From the NCBI GenBank assembly GCA_013036995.1, contig JAAOXG010000045.1, positions 1 to 47,587 on the forward strand: DNA of 47,587 nt, written 5' to 3'. This document shows, in pieces, positions 1 through 8,206 of the stretch. The number at the start of each line of letters is the position of its first letter. The stretch's first letter is position 1. Both the position numbers and the translations under genes were made by a program. The stretch is from Lacrimispora defluvii. Its GTDB lineage: Bacteria; Bacillota; Clostridia; Lachnospirales; Lachnospiraceae. The notes below the pieces were generated by a model. The model did not search any database. It saw only the letters and a program-made list of their open reading frames with translations, and had not been told where the DNA came from.

Positions 1-224
1 CAATAATAATTATACTCTAACCGTACCACTAATCACGTTCATTTACGTTCATTTCATAGATTATGACTAAATTGTTACATGAAAACTATTGCTCATTAAA
101 CTTTAAGTTGCCATAATTGGTAATAAGAATAATCTTATAATACCCATTAATTGAGCACCAATATACATCCATAATTACTATTTCTATAATTGTTTCCTTT
201 TGAAGATTTTGAAAATGAACTCAT
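1..224. other. Intergenic region at window edge
   Basis: AT-rich sequence downstream of the P-type ATPase gene. I see no convincing ORF, RNA gene or strong terminator hairpin. The only pattern is a short direct repeat of acgttcattt around 37-57. Confidence 0.5.
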
Positions 225-2789
225 TTATTCTTCTCCATTCAGTCGTAAATTTAAAGAAATCTTATTTTTCAAATAATTTACTAGTTTAATTAGTTCATAC
301 CACATAACAGATATAAACGCAATGCCAACAACTGATAATAATTGATTTATTGATAAAGGTGCCATTTTAAAGAAAGTATTTATTGGTGAATAGAGCATAA
401 CAAGCAAACCGATAACTGTTCCGGCGATTACAGACCACATAACTTTATCTCTAATTAATCTCCTGAATGATATAAAAGCAAATTCGGAATTAGAGCTATT
501 CACTTGAACTAAAAACACATTTGATAACAAAATAATCGCCAACCCCATTGTACGGGCAATTGCAGCATTTTCTGGATTGCTTTGTAAAGCTGTATAATAA
601 GTACCGAAGGAAGCTGCAAAAATTACAAGTCCTTGCAGAATGCTTTTAGCTAGTGTTTTTACTGTTAATAATTTTTCCTTTGAGTTTCTTGGCGAGCGTT
701 CCATAATATCCTTTTCAGCCGGTTGTCGTTCTAGAACAATAGAGCAAGTTGGATCCATTACTAATTCTAATAAGACGACATGTAAAGGAAGTAACATTAA
801 ACCTGCTGGACTAATTCCAAGAAGGGGAGCAAGCAGGGAGGAAAATGCTATCGGAATGTGAATGGTAAAAACATACCCTACCGCTTTTCTGATGTTATCA
901 TACATACGTCTTCCATCTTTAATTGTGTCAACGATTGTTGAAAAATTATCATCTAGGAGTATCAGATCTGCTGCTTCTCTTGATACCTCTGAACCACGTT
1001 TGCCCATTGCGATTCCGATATCAGCATATTTAAGTGCTGGAGCATCATTTACCCCATCACCTGTCATAGCTACAACTTCTCCATTATCTCTAAATGCTTT
1101 CACGATGCGCATTTTATGTTCAGGAACAACACGAGAAAAAATACTAACATCACGAACCTTTTCTCTTAGCTCTTCGTCCGACATTTGATTTAATTCATCA
1201 CCTGTAATAATTTTATCGCTGTTTGGCATACCTATTTGCTTCGCTATAGAACTGGCTGTAATACCATTATCACCCGTAATCATAACAACCCTAACTCCTG
1301 CTTTAGAGCAGTTTTTAATATCCTGCTTTACGGATTCTCTTGGGGGATCGGCAAGACCAATCAGACCACATAAAGATAGACTGCATTCTGTAATGGTTTT
1401 CGGAATATCAAATTCATTTTGCAACTTCATAAAACCAACAGCAATAACACGCAAGCCTTCCTTTGACATTTCTAATATTTTATCTTCTGCTTGTTTGAGT
1501 TGGGTATCCGAAAGCTTGCATAATGTTAAAATACATTCGGCAGAACCTTTTGCAGCAACGATAATTTCATTGTCATGATGCCAAACGTGTCCCATCATTT
1601 TTAATTCATTCGTAAATGCGTATTCTGTAATAAGATTACCACCAAATAAATGCTCTTTTGTAATTCCGGAACTCTCACAGTAGGAAATCATCGCTTTTTC
1701 CATGGGGTCATAAGCATCAGTTTCGCAGCCAAGTCCCATTATTTCCACTAAACTTTCTTTGTCATCATCTACAGCCCAGGTTTCTCTAACGGTCATTTGA
1801 TTCATTGTAATGGTACCCGTTTTATCAACGCAAAGTACTGAAACAGCACCAAGGGTTTCAACAGAAGGAAGCTTTCTAACCAATGATCGTTTTTTCGCTA
1901 AGCGCAATGCGCCCATTGATAAATATACCGTTAAAATAATAGGAAATTCCGATGGTATCATTGACATCGCAAGAGTAATACCCGATAAAATGCTCTCAAT
2001 GATTCTATCTTTAAAAATATGATCAGGAATATTTAGGTAAGTTATTCCGCTTACAAGCACAAAAAGTACAGCGGCAATACCGGCACAAAGCTTTACGAGC
2101 TTACCAATTTGTTTTTGAAGTGGTGTAGGACTTTCAGGTGCTGATACAACCTCCACTCCTATTTTACCATATTCTGTAAGTACTCCGATTTTGTCGACTA
2201 ACACGGTTGCACTACCCTGCGTAACTAAGGTTCCTGCATAACAATAATCTTTTCTCCAATAATCCTTGTTTTCAGAATCAGCCTTTGTTATCGTTGTTTT
2301 CCAAACACCTTCCGCTTCTCCTGTTAAAGAAGATTCATCCACACAAAGGTCACTACTCTTTACTACTTCTCCATCTGCTGGAATTTTCACTCCCTCGGAC
2401 ACCAGCATCAAATCGCCTGGAACTAAATCAGCACTATTAATAGTTTGCTCTTTGGAGTCACGAATAACCTTTACACGAGGAGCAGATAAATCTTTAAGTG
2501 CTTTTAATGTCTTATCAGTTTTCCATCCCTGTATGACATCAATGCTGATTATTCCAAGAACAAAGACAAGCATAATTGCGCCATCTTGTGGTTCGCCTAG
2601 TATAAAATAAATAACGGCGGCTACGATAAGTAGCAAAAACATAGGTTCGGATAAAACCTCTAAGAGTTTGTGAAAAAAGCCCTCTTTTTTTTGTGGGGTC
2701 AGTTCATTTTTCCCATACTTTTCTTGAAGTATTTTAGCTTGTGAGCTAGTAAGTCCTTCCTTTGTAGTATTTCCTTTTTGTTCTGTCAT
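225..2789 (-). CDS. Cation-translocating P-type ATPase (P2/Ca2+-ATPase-like)
   Basis: This 854-residue protein is a membrane ATPase that exports or imports a cation through a phospho-aspartate intermediate. The phosphorylation motif CVDKTGTITMNQ places the catalytic Asp at about residue 322. The actuator motif reads LTGEAE near 155-160 instead of the usual TGES. The hinge MTGDGVNDAPALKYADIGIA and an N-domain lie between the cytoplasmic motifs. The ion-site helix M4 has PSEFP (about 279-283) rather than SERCA's PEGLP, and M6 has ELVMDPTCS, so the ion cannot be assumed to be Ca2+. The start is supported by GGAGG nine bases upstream of ATG. A NiCo riboswitch precedes it, which suggests efflux of Co2+, Ni2+ or Fe2+. 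The family call is firm; the substrate is inference. Confidence 0.93.
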   Translation of the reverse strand: MTEQKGNTTKEGLTSSQAKILQEKYGKNELTPQKKEGFFHKLLEVLSEPMFLLLIVAAVIYFILGEPQDGAIMLVFVLGIISIDVIQGWKTDKTLKALKDLSAPRVKVIRDSKEQTINSADLVPGDLMLVSEGVKIPADGEVVKSSDLCVDESSLTGEAEGVWKTTITKADSENKDYWRKDYCYAGTLVTQGSATVLVDKIGVLTEYGKIGVEVVSAPESPTPLQKQIGKLVKLCAGIAAVLFVLVSGITYLNIPDHIFKDRIIESILSGITLAMSMIPSEFPIILTVYLSMGALRLAKKRSLVRKLPSVETLGAVSVLCVDKTGTITMNQMTVRETWAVDDDKESLVEIMGLGCETDAYDPMEKAMISYCESSGITKEHLFGGNLITEYAFTNELKMMGHVWHHDNEIIVAAKGSAECILTLCKLSDTQLKQAEDKILEMSKEGLRVIAVGFMKLQNEFDIPKTITECSLSLCGLIGLADPPRESVKQDIKNCSKAGVRVVMITGDNGITASSIAKQIGMPNSDKIITGDELNQMSDEELREKVRDVSIFSRVVPEHKMRIVKAFRDNGEVVAMTGDGVNDAPALKYADIGIAMGKRGSEVSREAADLILLDDNFSTIVDTIKDGRRMYDNIRKAVGYVFTIHIPIAFSSLLAPLLGISPAGLMLLPLHVVLLELVMDPTCSIVLERQPAEKDIMERSPRNSKEKLLTVKTLAKSILQGLVIFAASFGTYYTALQSNPENAAIARTMGLAIILLSNVFLVQVNSSNSEFAFISFRRLIRDKVMWSVIAGTVIGLLVMLYSPINTFFKMAPLSINQLLSVVGIAFISVMWYELIKLVNYLKNKISLNLRLNGEE

Positions 2790-2879
2790 AGTTAGTTACC
2801 TCCATATATGCTTTATAAGCATTTGTTAGATAGCTCTATGGCATTGAAATTTCCCAGTTTATGTTCTAAAAATAGATAT

Positions 2880-2917
2880 AAAAATACCTGTAGAACATTT
2901 TACTGTCCCACAGGTAT
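2880..2917 (-). terminator. Riboswitch expression-platform terminator
   Basis: On the minus strand a 14-bp stem (ATACCTGT... pairing with ...ACAGGTAT, with some G-U pairs) is followed by five U residues. Its 5' arm uses the ACCTGTGGGACAG segment that also forms the last helix of the NiCo aptamer. The two structures exclude each other, which predicts metal-induced antitermination (an ON switch). Confidence 0.8.
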
Positions 2918-2996
2918 TGTAATTATCCTGCTGCTATAAATAGCCCAGCCCCACGAACTCTTAAAAGTTCATCGCCTGCTCAGTTTGTATTGTAGG
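2896..2996 (-). ncRNA. NiCo (czcD) riboswitch aptamer 1
   Basis: Read on the minus strand, the leader contains AAACTGAGCAGGCGATGA, then GTGGGGCTGGGC, an AGCAGCAGG segment and GGGACAGT. These are the conserved blocks of the czcD/NiCo riboswitch, in the right order and spacing. Members of this class bind Co2+ or Ni2+, and a response to Fe2+ has also been reported. The aptamer overlaps a terminator and lies about 100 bases upstream of the P-type ATPase start. It should raise ATPase expression when metal is high. A second copy of the same architecture is at 10384-10484. Confidence 0.9.
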
Positions 2997-3025
2997 GTAT
3001 ATGCAATGCAAAGAGATATAAACAT

Positions 3026-3055
3026 ATATTACCATATCCAATGTATTCCTGTCAA
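3026..3055 (-). promoter_or_regulatory. Promoter of riboswitch 1 / P-type ATPase
   Basis: On the minus strand, TTGACA (3050-3055) and TAATAT (3026-3031) are separated by 18 bases, a good housekeeping-sigma promoter. Transcription would begin just before the aptamer. The riboswitch 2 promoter has the same layout. Confidence 0.75.
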
Positions 3056-3078
3056 GGCTAAACGTGCCACTAATTATG

Positions 3079-3138
3079 AACTTATTTATTTAACTTATTT
3101 ATTTAACTTATTTATTTACTTATTTATTTTACTTATTT
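3079..3138. repeat. 13-bp tandem repeat
   Basis: About 4.6 tandem copies of aacttatttattt, with the later copies slightly degenerate. It sits just upstream of the P-type ATPase promoter. It is a simple AT-rich microsatellite-like array with no spacer, so it is not CRISPR. Confidence 0.85.
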
Positions 3139-3217
3139 ACCAATAAAAAGTATTTTCTTACTTAACCGCTATCTCTGTATATTACTATAATTAATAATCT
3201 AAAACATAACACTGAAG

Positions 3218-3433
3218 CTAGTCATGGTTCCATCGAAATAAGCCTATTACAAATATAATTAGATGAATTATAACAAGCGTGATAATAACTTCAAACGTTA
3301 TACTTTTATTTTTGACATTTACAGGGAATGTATAGTAATTCTTGCTGCTACCACTGTACTTTCGAAATTGTGGAATAATTAAAAATAAGCACGCAAGATT
3401 ATTAATTGAACTACTTGCAGTGCTTATTTTCAA
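3218..3433 (-). CDS. Doubtful small membrane ORF or gene remnant
   Basis: A 71-codon frame with a hydrophobic C-terminal segment (about residues 46-66, ITFEVIITLVIIHLIIFVIG) that would make one membrane helix, ending in RWNHD. The only start is a TTG without a good ribosome binding site. It lies in a ~470-base gap between the riboswitch promoter and dedA. I do not recognise a family. It may be the C-terminal remnant of a membrane protein gene or a chance ORF. Confidence 0.2.
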   Translation of the reverse strand: MKISTASSSINNLACLFLIIPQFRKYSGSSKNYYTFPVNVKNKSITFEVIITLVIIHLIIFVIGLFRWNHD

Positions 3434-3523
3434 TTAAGTATAAGATATTATTATATAAAAATGTCCTTTTAAGACTTCACAGATTCAGATTATGAAAAAT
3501 TAATTCTCATTTTTGAATGTCAG

Positions 3524-4150
3524 CTACTCCAGGGTCTGCTTATTCTTTATTCTTTTTTTCATAAATAAGAAAGCTGCAATTACAAAAATTACACCTAAAA
3601 CAATCACTGTCACCTTTGTATACACATCAGTGCCTGCTACAATCTTTTCCCATGAAGCCCCTGCGGTTACACCAAGAAAAACTAATAAGATATTCCATAT
3701 CAATGAGCCAATGGTTGTCATAATAAAAAAGACGCCCAGCTTCATTCTTGACATACCCGCAGGTATCGAAATCAAACTGCGGATCACTGGTATACAGCGG
3801 CAAAACAAAACAGTAGTTTTTCCTTTTTTATTAAACCAATCACATGCTTTCAAGACATCTTCCTTTTTTAAATGTAGAATTTGTCCTATCTTTCCGTCAA
3901 GTATAACGCCAAGACGTTCCGGGGAAAGAAACCTTCCAACACCATACAATACAATTGCACCCAGTAAAGAACCTATTGTAGCAGCAACAATTACACCCCA
4001 TACATTTAAATTAGTGTATGTTGTCATAAATCCACCGAAGGTTAGAATAACTTCTGATGGAATTGGTGGAAAAATATTCTCAATAGCTATTAGAAGAGTG
4101 ATCCCAATATAACCGAATTGATTCATAATATCAATAATCCAATGATCCAT
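3524..4150 (-). CDS. DedA family membrane protein
   Basis: A 208-residue integral membrane protein of the DedA/VTT family, members of which act in undecaprenyl-phosphate or phospholipid flipping and membrane homeostasis. Hallmarks are the N-terminal re-entrant segment ENIFPPIPSEVILTFGG (about 24-40) and the later FCRCIPVIRSLISIPAGMSRM block, with its conserved Arg and Pro residues. Four or more hydrophobic stretches follow, then a basic tail (MKKRIKNKQ). Length is normal for the family. GGAG lies ten bases before the ATG. It is flanked by secDF and the P-type ATPase, with no close coupling to either. Confidence 0.92.
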   Translation of the reverse strand: MDHWIIDIMNQFGYIGITLLIAIENIFPPIPSEVILTFGGFMTTYTNLNVWGVIVAATIGSLLGAIVLYGVGRFLSPERLGVILDGKIGQILHLKKEDVLKACDWFNKKGKTTVLFCRCIPVIRSLISIPAGMSRMKLGVFFIMTTIGSLIWNILLVFLGVTAGASWEKIVAGTDVYTKVTVIVLGVIFVIAAFLFMKKRIKNKQTLE

Positions 4151-4306
4151 AATATTTTTTCTCCTGCAATTTACATTTTTATAATTAATCTACATCTCTT
4201 GTCAAGCCTGTCTTAATAATCAGCATATCACATATAATAATCTGTTCAAGCCGTATATTAATCCGATTACCTTTTGCAAGCCAAAAATCCAGTACTATAA
4301 GGTATA

Positions 4307-6478
4307 TCAGCCTTCAGCCTTTTTCTCTTTTTTCTTCCAGAGGGCCCATAATGTACTTGCAATACATATAGAAGAATAACATCCAGTAAGTACCCCACAA
4401 AGCATTGGCAAGGAGAATTCCATAATGGATTTAATCTGAAATACCGAGGAAGCAATCAGAATAACAACTATACAGACAGCTGTTACAAGAACCGTATTAA
4501 TGGATCTGGCCAGTGTCTGAGATGTACTTTCGTTCACCAGTTCCACAACCGATATCTTATCGTTATTCTTTCTGTTTTCGCGGATTCTGTCATATATTAC
4601 AATCGTGTCATTGATGGAGTATCCGATGATTGTAAGCACTACTGCCACAAAAGCATCATTTAATGGTATGCCAAACAGAACAAAGGCAAAGAAAACTACA
4701 ACCACATCATGAACTAATGCAATCAGCGCCATGATACCAGCTGAAAGCCCTGATAACACCGCAAACCGTATCCATATATATAAGCCTATAAAAAGAAAAG
4801 AAAGTCCAATGGCAATTCCAGAATTTTTAAGTGCCTTTGCTCCGATGTATGGTTCTACTGCATATGTCTGTGACAATTTTGCTTTCATATTGTCGGAAGT
4901 ACTATTGATTGCTTGCGTTATTGCCTTCTGGTCTTCCGGAGACATACCACCATTTCCTGCAAGTGTTACTGACAATTTCTCCTCACCGGTTATATTATCT
5001 TTCGTAGTCTGCACGGTAACCGGTCTGCTTGTCTGCTTTTCTATTGCCTTCTGTATATTGTCAGTATCAGCGCCCTTTGAAATGGTATAATTCAACACTG
5101 CCCCTCCGGTGAACTGGGTATCCAGTCTTACCCCTTTGGTAAAGCATCCTATGATGCCGCTTAATATAATGACGCCCGAAATAATAGCATAAATATATTT
5201 TTTCTGGTAAAATGGTATAACTTTTCTTTCTGTCTTCTTTCTAAAATATTTCACATTGTTCCATCTCTGAATGCTAATCATTGATAAAAGAAGATGCTTT
5301 GATATGGTTACTCCTGCCAGTAAATTCAAAACCATACCAATTAAAAGCGTATACCCAAAACTTAGCATCGAACCAGAACCAAAGATCATCAGAATAACCG
5401 CTACAATAGCTGTCGTTATATTACCATCGAGTACGGAGGAAAAAGCATTCTTGTAACCTTTTTTTACTGCTTCCCCGACAGACCGGCCTTTCATGATTTC
5501 CTCTGATATCCGTTCCGAAATGATGATATTCGCATCTACAGACATTCCAAGTGTCAGAATAATGCCTGCTATTCCCGGCAGTGTCAGTGTAAACTGGGGA
5601 GCAGAAATCGCAAGAAGCTGCCATGCCATCTGCAGCAGTAAAGTAATACAGGCAATTACACCTGGGAGCTTATAATATACCATCATAAAGGCACATATCA
5701 GGAAAAACGCAATGATTCCTGCTATTACCATAACATTTAAAGCTTTACTTCCCAGCGAAGGACTTATCGTCTGAAAATTTGTTGTTTTCAGTGAAAAAGG
5801 AAGTGCTCCCGCATTGATTTTTGCTGCAAGAGTCTGTGCTTCTTCCAAGCTTTGAAGATTCGTAATGACAGCTTCTCCTCCTGATATTTTTGACTGAACC
5901 GTCGGACTTGAAATTAGGTCTTTATCCATATATATGCTCATAGCCTTACCAATCAGATTTCCGGTAGCTTTTTCAAACAGCTTTGCGCCATCTGAATTAA
6001 ACTCCAAAGCAACCATATAACCACTGCTATTTCCTGAAGTATCTGCTTTAGCAGTTGCTCTTATCACTTCTTTACCCTCTATTAAAACATTTCCATTCGG
6101 GTCGCGGAAGGTAAGCTCTGCCATATCTCCTAATTCTTTAATAGCATCCTCCGGATCAAAATTGGTCTCACCTGATTTCCATGGAAACCTGACAATAAGA
6201 TATCCACCGTTTTTATCCACTGTGACTTCACGATCCGTAATATTCTGGGTATCCAATCTGGTCTCGATAACTTCTCTCGCCGACTCCAGCTCATTTACAG
6301 TAGGCGAACGCTTCAATCCCTGTGGCTCGAAAATAGCTTCTACTCCTCCACGAATATCGATACCATAACGCATATCAAATACACCCTTGACTTTTTCTCC
6401 AAGACCAAATACTGCAACATAAATAAACGCAGCTATAGCAACAAACATGACTACAAGCATTTTTTTACCTGGCTTCAT
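4307..6478 (-). CDS. secDF: Fused protein translocase subunit SecDF
   Basis: This 723-residue protein joins SecD and SecF, as in Bacillus and many Clostridia. The N-terminal half has TM1, the SecD motif MRYGIDIRGGVEAIFEP (about 37-53), a P1 periplasmic-type domain, and helices ending in the SVDANIIISERI motif. The C-terminal half starts near residue 425 with a second transmembrane start, LDTQFTGGAVLNYTIS, and the SecF motif GYSINDTIVIYDRIRENR. SecDF uses the proton motive force to help SecYEG export proteins. Length matches other fusions (~730-750). A short lysine-rich cytoplasmic tail ends the protein. An AGAGG site precedes the ATG. It lies 38 bases after a small secreted-protein gene and may share its transcript. 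Confidence 0.95.
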   Translation of the reverse strand: MKPGKKMLVVMFVAIAAFIYVAVFGLGEKVKGVFDMRYGIDIRGGVEAIFEPQGLKRSPTVNELESAREVIETRLDTQNITDREVTVDKNGGYLIVRFPWKSGETNFDPEDAIKELGDMAELTFRDPNGNVLIEGKEVIRATAKADTSGNSSGYMVALEFNSDGAKLFEKATGNLIGKAMSIYMDKDLISSPTVQSKISGGEAVITNLQSLEEAQTLAAKINAGALPFSLKTTNFQTISPSLGSKALNVMVIAGIIAFFLICAFMMVYYKLPGVIACITLLLQMAWQLLAISAPQFTLTLPGIAGIILTLGMSVDANIIISERISEEIMKGRSVGEAVKKGYKNAFSSVLDGNITTAIVAVILMIFGSGSMLSFGYTLLIGMVLNLLAGVTISKHLLLSMISIQRWNNVKYFRKKTERKVIPFYQKKYIYAIISGVIILSGIIGCFTKGVRLDTQFTGGAVLNYTISKGADTDNIQKAIEKQTSRPVTVQTTKDNITGEEKLSVTLAGNGGMSPEDQKAITQAINSTSDNMKAKLSQTYAVEPYIGAKALKNSGIAIGLSFLFIGLYIWIRFAVLSGLSAGIMALIALVHDVVVVFFAFVLFGIPLNDAFVAVVLTIIGYSINDTIVIYDRIRENRKNNDKISVVELVNESTSQTLARSINTVLVTAVCIVVILIASSVFQIKSIMEFSLPMLCGVLTGCYSSICIASTLWALWKKKEKKAEG

Positions 6479-6516
6479 AAATAATCCTCTTTTCTTATTT
6501 AGTTTTCATTGTGCCG

Positions 6517-6930
6517 TCAAAATGCTTGCCTGTCTCCTTTCTTGCCATCCGAATCATGTATGTATAGAATCAGATACAATCTGTCAACAAATTCGTTTCG
6601 TAAAAATACATTAATAATAATCCATGTAACAAGTAGTAAAAATGGCTTAACTGCCGGTAAAGATAATATTTTTAAACCATTTCTGGACGATGAGGTATTA
6701 CTAATGCCAAATAAAATCTCTGCCTTTATTTCATTTACTACTATTCCCGGTTTCTCTTCTATAGCATCTATTCTCTTATCATTTTCTGATGCTGAAGGCA
6801 GAGTATGCATTGTATTAGCACATGAAAAGAAGGAATCTGCACCCCTGTTGGGAATGTACATTCCTGTTGACACTGTGGCTATACAAATTAGAAATAATAA
6901 TAACCGATGACTCATCTTCCTTCGTTTCAT
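6517..6930 (-). CDS. Hypothetical membrane-anchored or secreted protein
   Basis: A 137-residue protein that I do not recognise. It begins MKRRKMSHRLLLFLICIATV, a signal peptide or N-terminal anchor, followed by a polar ~65-residue stretch and a second hydrophobic segment near residues 89-107 (PFLLLVTWIIINVFL), then a charged tail. I chose the ATG at 6930 because AAGGA lies eight bases upstream; an in-frame start at 6954 would overlap the preceding gene. It sits between the NRAMP-like transporter (stop at 6947) and secDF, so the four genes from 9460 down to 4307 could form one transcript. Confidence 0.6.
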   Translation of the reverse strand: MKRRKMSHRLLLFLICIATVSTGMYIPNRGADSFFSCANTMHTLPSASENDKRIDAIEEKPGIVVNEIKAEILFGISNTSSSRNGLKILSLPAVKPFLLLVTWIIINVFLRNEFVDRLYLILYIHDSDGKKGDRQAF

Positions 6931-6946
6931 AGCTAATTCCTTCTGA

Positions 6947-8194
6947 CTAACCAAACAATGAAATAACTAAAGTAGCTGACAGCCCTAATAACAATATAAT
7001 GGTGAGCCATGATATGATATTTGAGATTGGCTTGTTTACATAGTCACCCATAACGTCTTTTTTATTAACAATAATAATCATGCAAATCAAAACCACCGGC
7101 AGTAAGATACCGTTAATTCTCTGTGACCATAATGATATTTGAATCAGCGGAACATTTGGTATTAAGATTATACCTGCTGATATTACTAAAATTGCTGTAT
7201 AAAGCCAGTAAAATTGAGGTGCCTCATTCCATTTTTTGTCAATTCCAGCTTCAAAGCCGAAAGCTTCACATACATAAAAAGCGGTCGCAACAGGCAAAAT
7301 AACACATGCAAATATTGAAGCCACAAAAAGTCCAAAAGCAAATACCTGGGCAGCTAAAACTCCTGCTAAAGGCTGTAAAGCAGCTGCAGCATCGCTTGCA
7401 TCATTAATGTGTGTTCCGCTTACATGCAATGTAGAAGCACATGCTATTATAATGAAAAATGCCACTACGACAGTACATATACATCCTATAAAAACATCCA
7501 ATTTACTAAACTTTAAATCTTTAATCTGCAATTTCTTTTCGATAACTGCTGACTGCATATAAAACTGCATCCATGGGGCTATCGTCGTACCAATAATACC
7601 AATAACTGTTGAAATATAAGCAAAATTAGTTTCAACATCAGGCTTTACTAAAGAACGGCCAATTTCATTCCAATCTGGTCTTCCCATAAGTGCAGCAACA
7701 ATATATACCAAAAGGCATAGGCTAAAAAGAAGGAATATCCTCTCGGCAATGCGGTATGTCCCTTTTACCACCATTACCCACACCCCGACTGCTGCAAGAG
7801 GTACTGAAATATATTTACTGACATGAAAGATTTGCATACTTCCTGCAACACCGCTGAATTCCGTCATTGTATTAAGAATATCGGCACCCAGTAAAAAAAT
7901 AAAGATAAAAAATGTTACCTTTACTCCCATATTTTCGCGAATAAGATCAGCTAGTCCTTTGCCTGTAACAATACCCATTCTTGCATTCATTTCCTGGGTA
8001 ACAAATAAAACAATAAAAGCCGGAATTAGCGTCCATAAAAGACTATAACCGTATTCGGCACCTGCCACAGAATAAGTTGTAATTCCACCCACGTCATTAT
8101 CAACGCTTCCAGTGACAATACCAGGACCCAGAATTACTAAAAATAACAAAAAATTTCTCCAAAGATTTTTCTTCTTTACGCTTGCATCCACCAT
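6947..8194 (-). CDS. NRAMP-related divalent metal transporter (NRMT-like, probable Mg2+)
   Basis: A ~415-residue polytopic transporter of the SLC11/NRAMP fold with about 11 helices. In TM1 the canonical DPGN ion motif is replaced by DNDVGG (in VTGSVDNDVGGITTYS). In TM6 the canonical MPH is replaced by APW (in GIIGTTIAPWMQFYMQSAV). Loss of the TM6 methionine is the signature of the NRAMP-related Mg2+ transporters known in Clostridia and Eggerthella, which accept larger hydrated ions and do not select transition metals. The upstream gene, 12 bases away, encodes a soluble MgtE_N/CBS protein, which fits Mg2+ regulation. ATG at 8194 follows GGGGGTGATC; a GTG two codons upstream is possible. Family is sure; Mg2+ as substrate is inference. 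Confidence 0.88.
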   Translation of the reverse strand: MVDASVKKKNLWRNFLLFLVILGPGIVTGSVDNDVGGITTYSVAGAEYGYSLLWTLIPAFIVLFVTQEMNARMGIVTGKGLADLIRENMGVKVTFFIFIFLLGADILNTMTEFSGVAGSMQIFHVSKYISVPLAAVGVWVMVVKGTYRIAERIFLLFSLCLLVYIVAALMGRPDWNEIGRSLVKPDVETNFAYISTVIGIIGTTIAPWMQFYMQSAVIEKKLQIKDLKFSKLDVFIGCICTVVVAFFIIIACASTLHVSGTHINDASDAAAALQPLAGVLAAQVFAFGLFVASIFACVILPVATAFYVCEAFGFEAGIDKKWNEAPQFYWLYTAILVISAGIILIPNVPLIQISLWSQRINGILLPVVLICMIIIVNKKDVMGDYVNKPISNIISWLTIILLLGLSATLVISLFG

Positions 8195-8206
8195 GATCAC
8201 CCCCGA

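Noticed and set aside
2896-2996. yybP-ykoY manganese riboswitch in front of the metal ATPase
   Set aside because: The blocks CTGAGCAGGC, GTGGGGC and GGGACAGT are those of the NiCo class; the yybP-ykoY loops are not present.
3079-3138. CRISPR-like repeats
   Set aside because: Contiguous 13-bp units without spacers and no cas genes.
3513-4112. 199-codon plus-strand ORF
   Set aside because: Antisense shadow of dedA; the minus-strand frame carries the family motifs.
4267-4455. 62-codon minus-strand ORF at the end of secDF
   Set aside because: Overlaps the SecF tail in another frame; unremarkable composition and no ribosome site.
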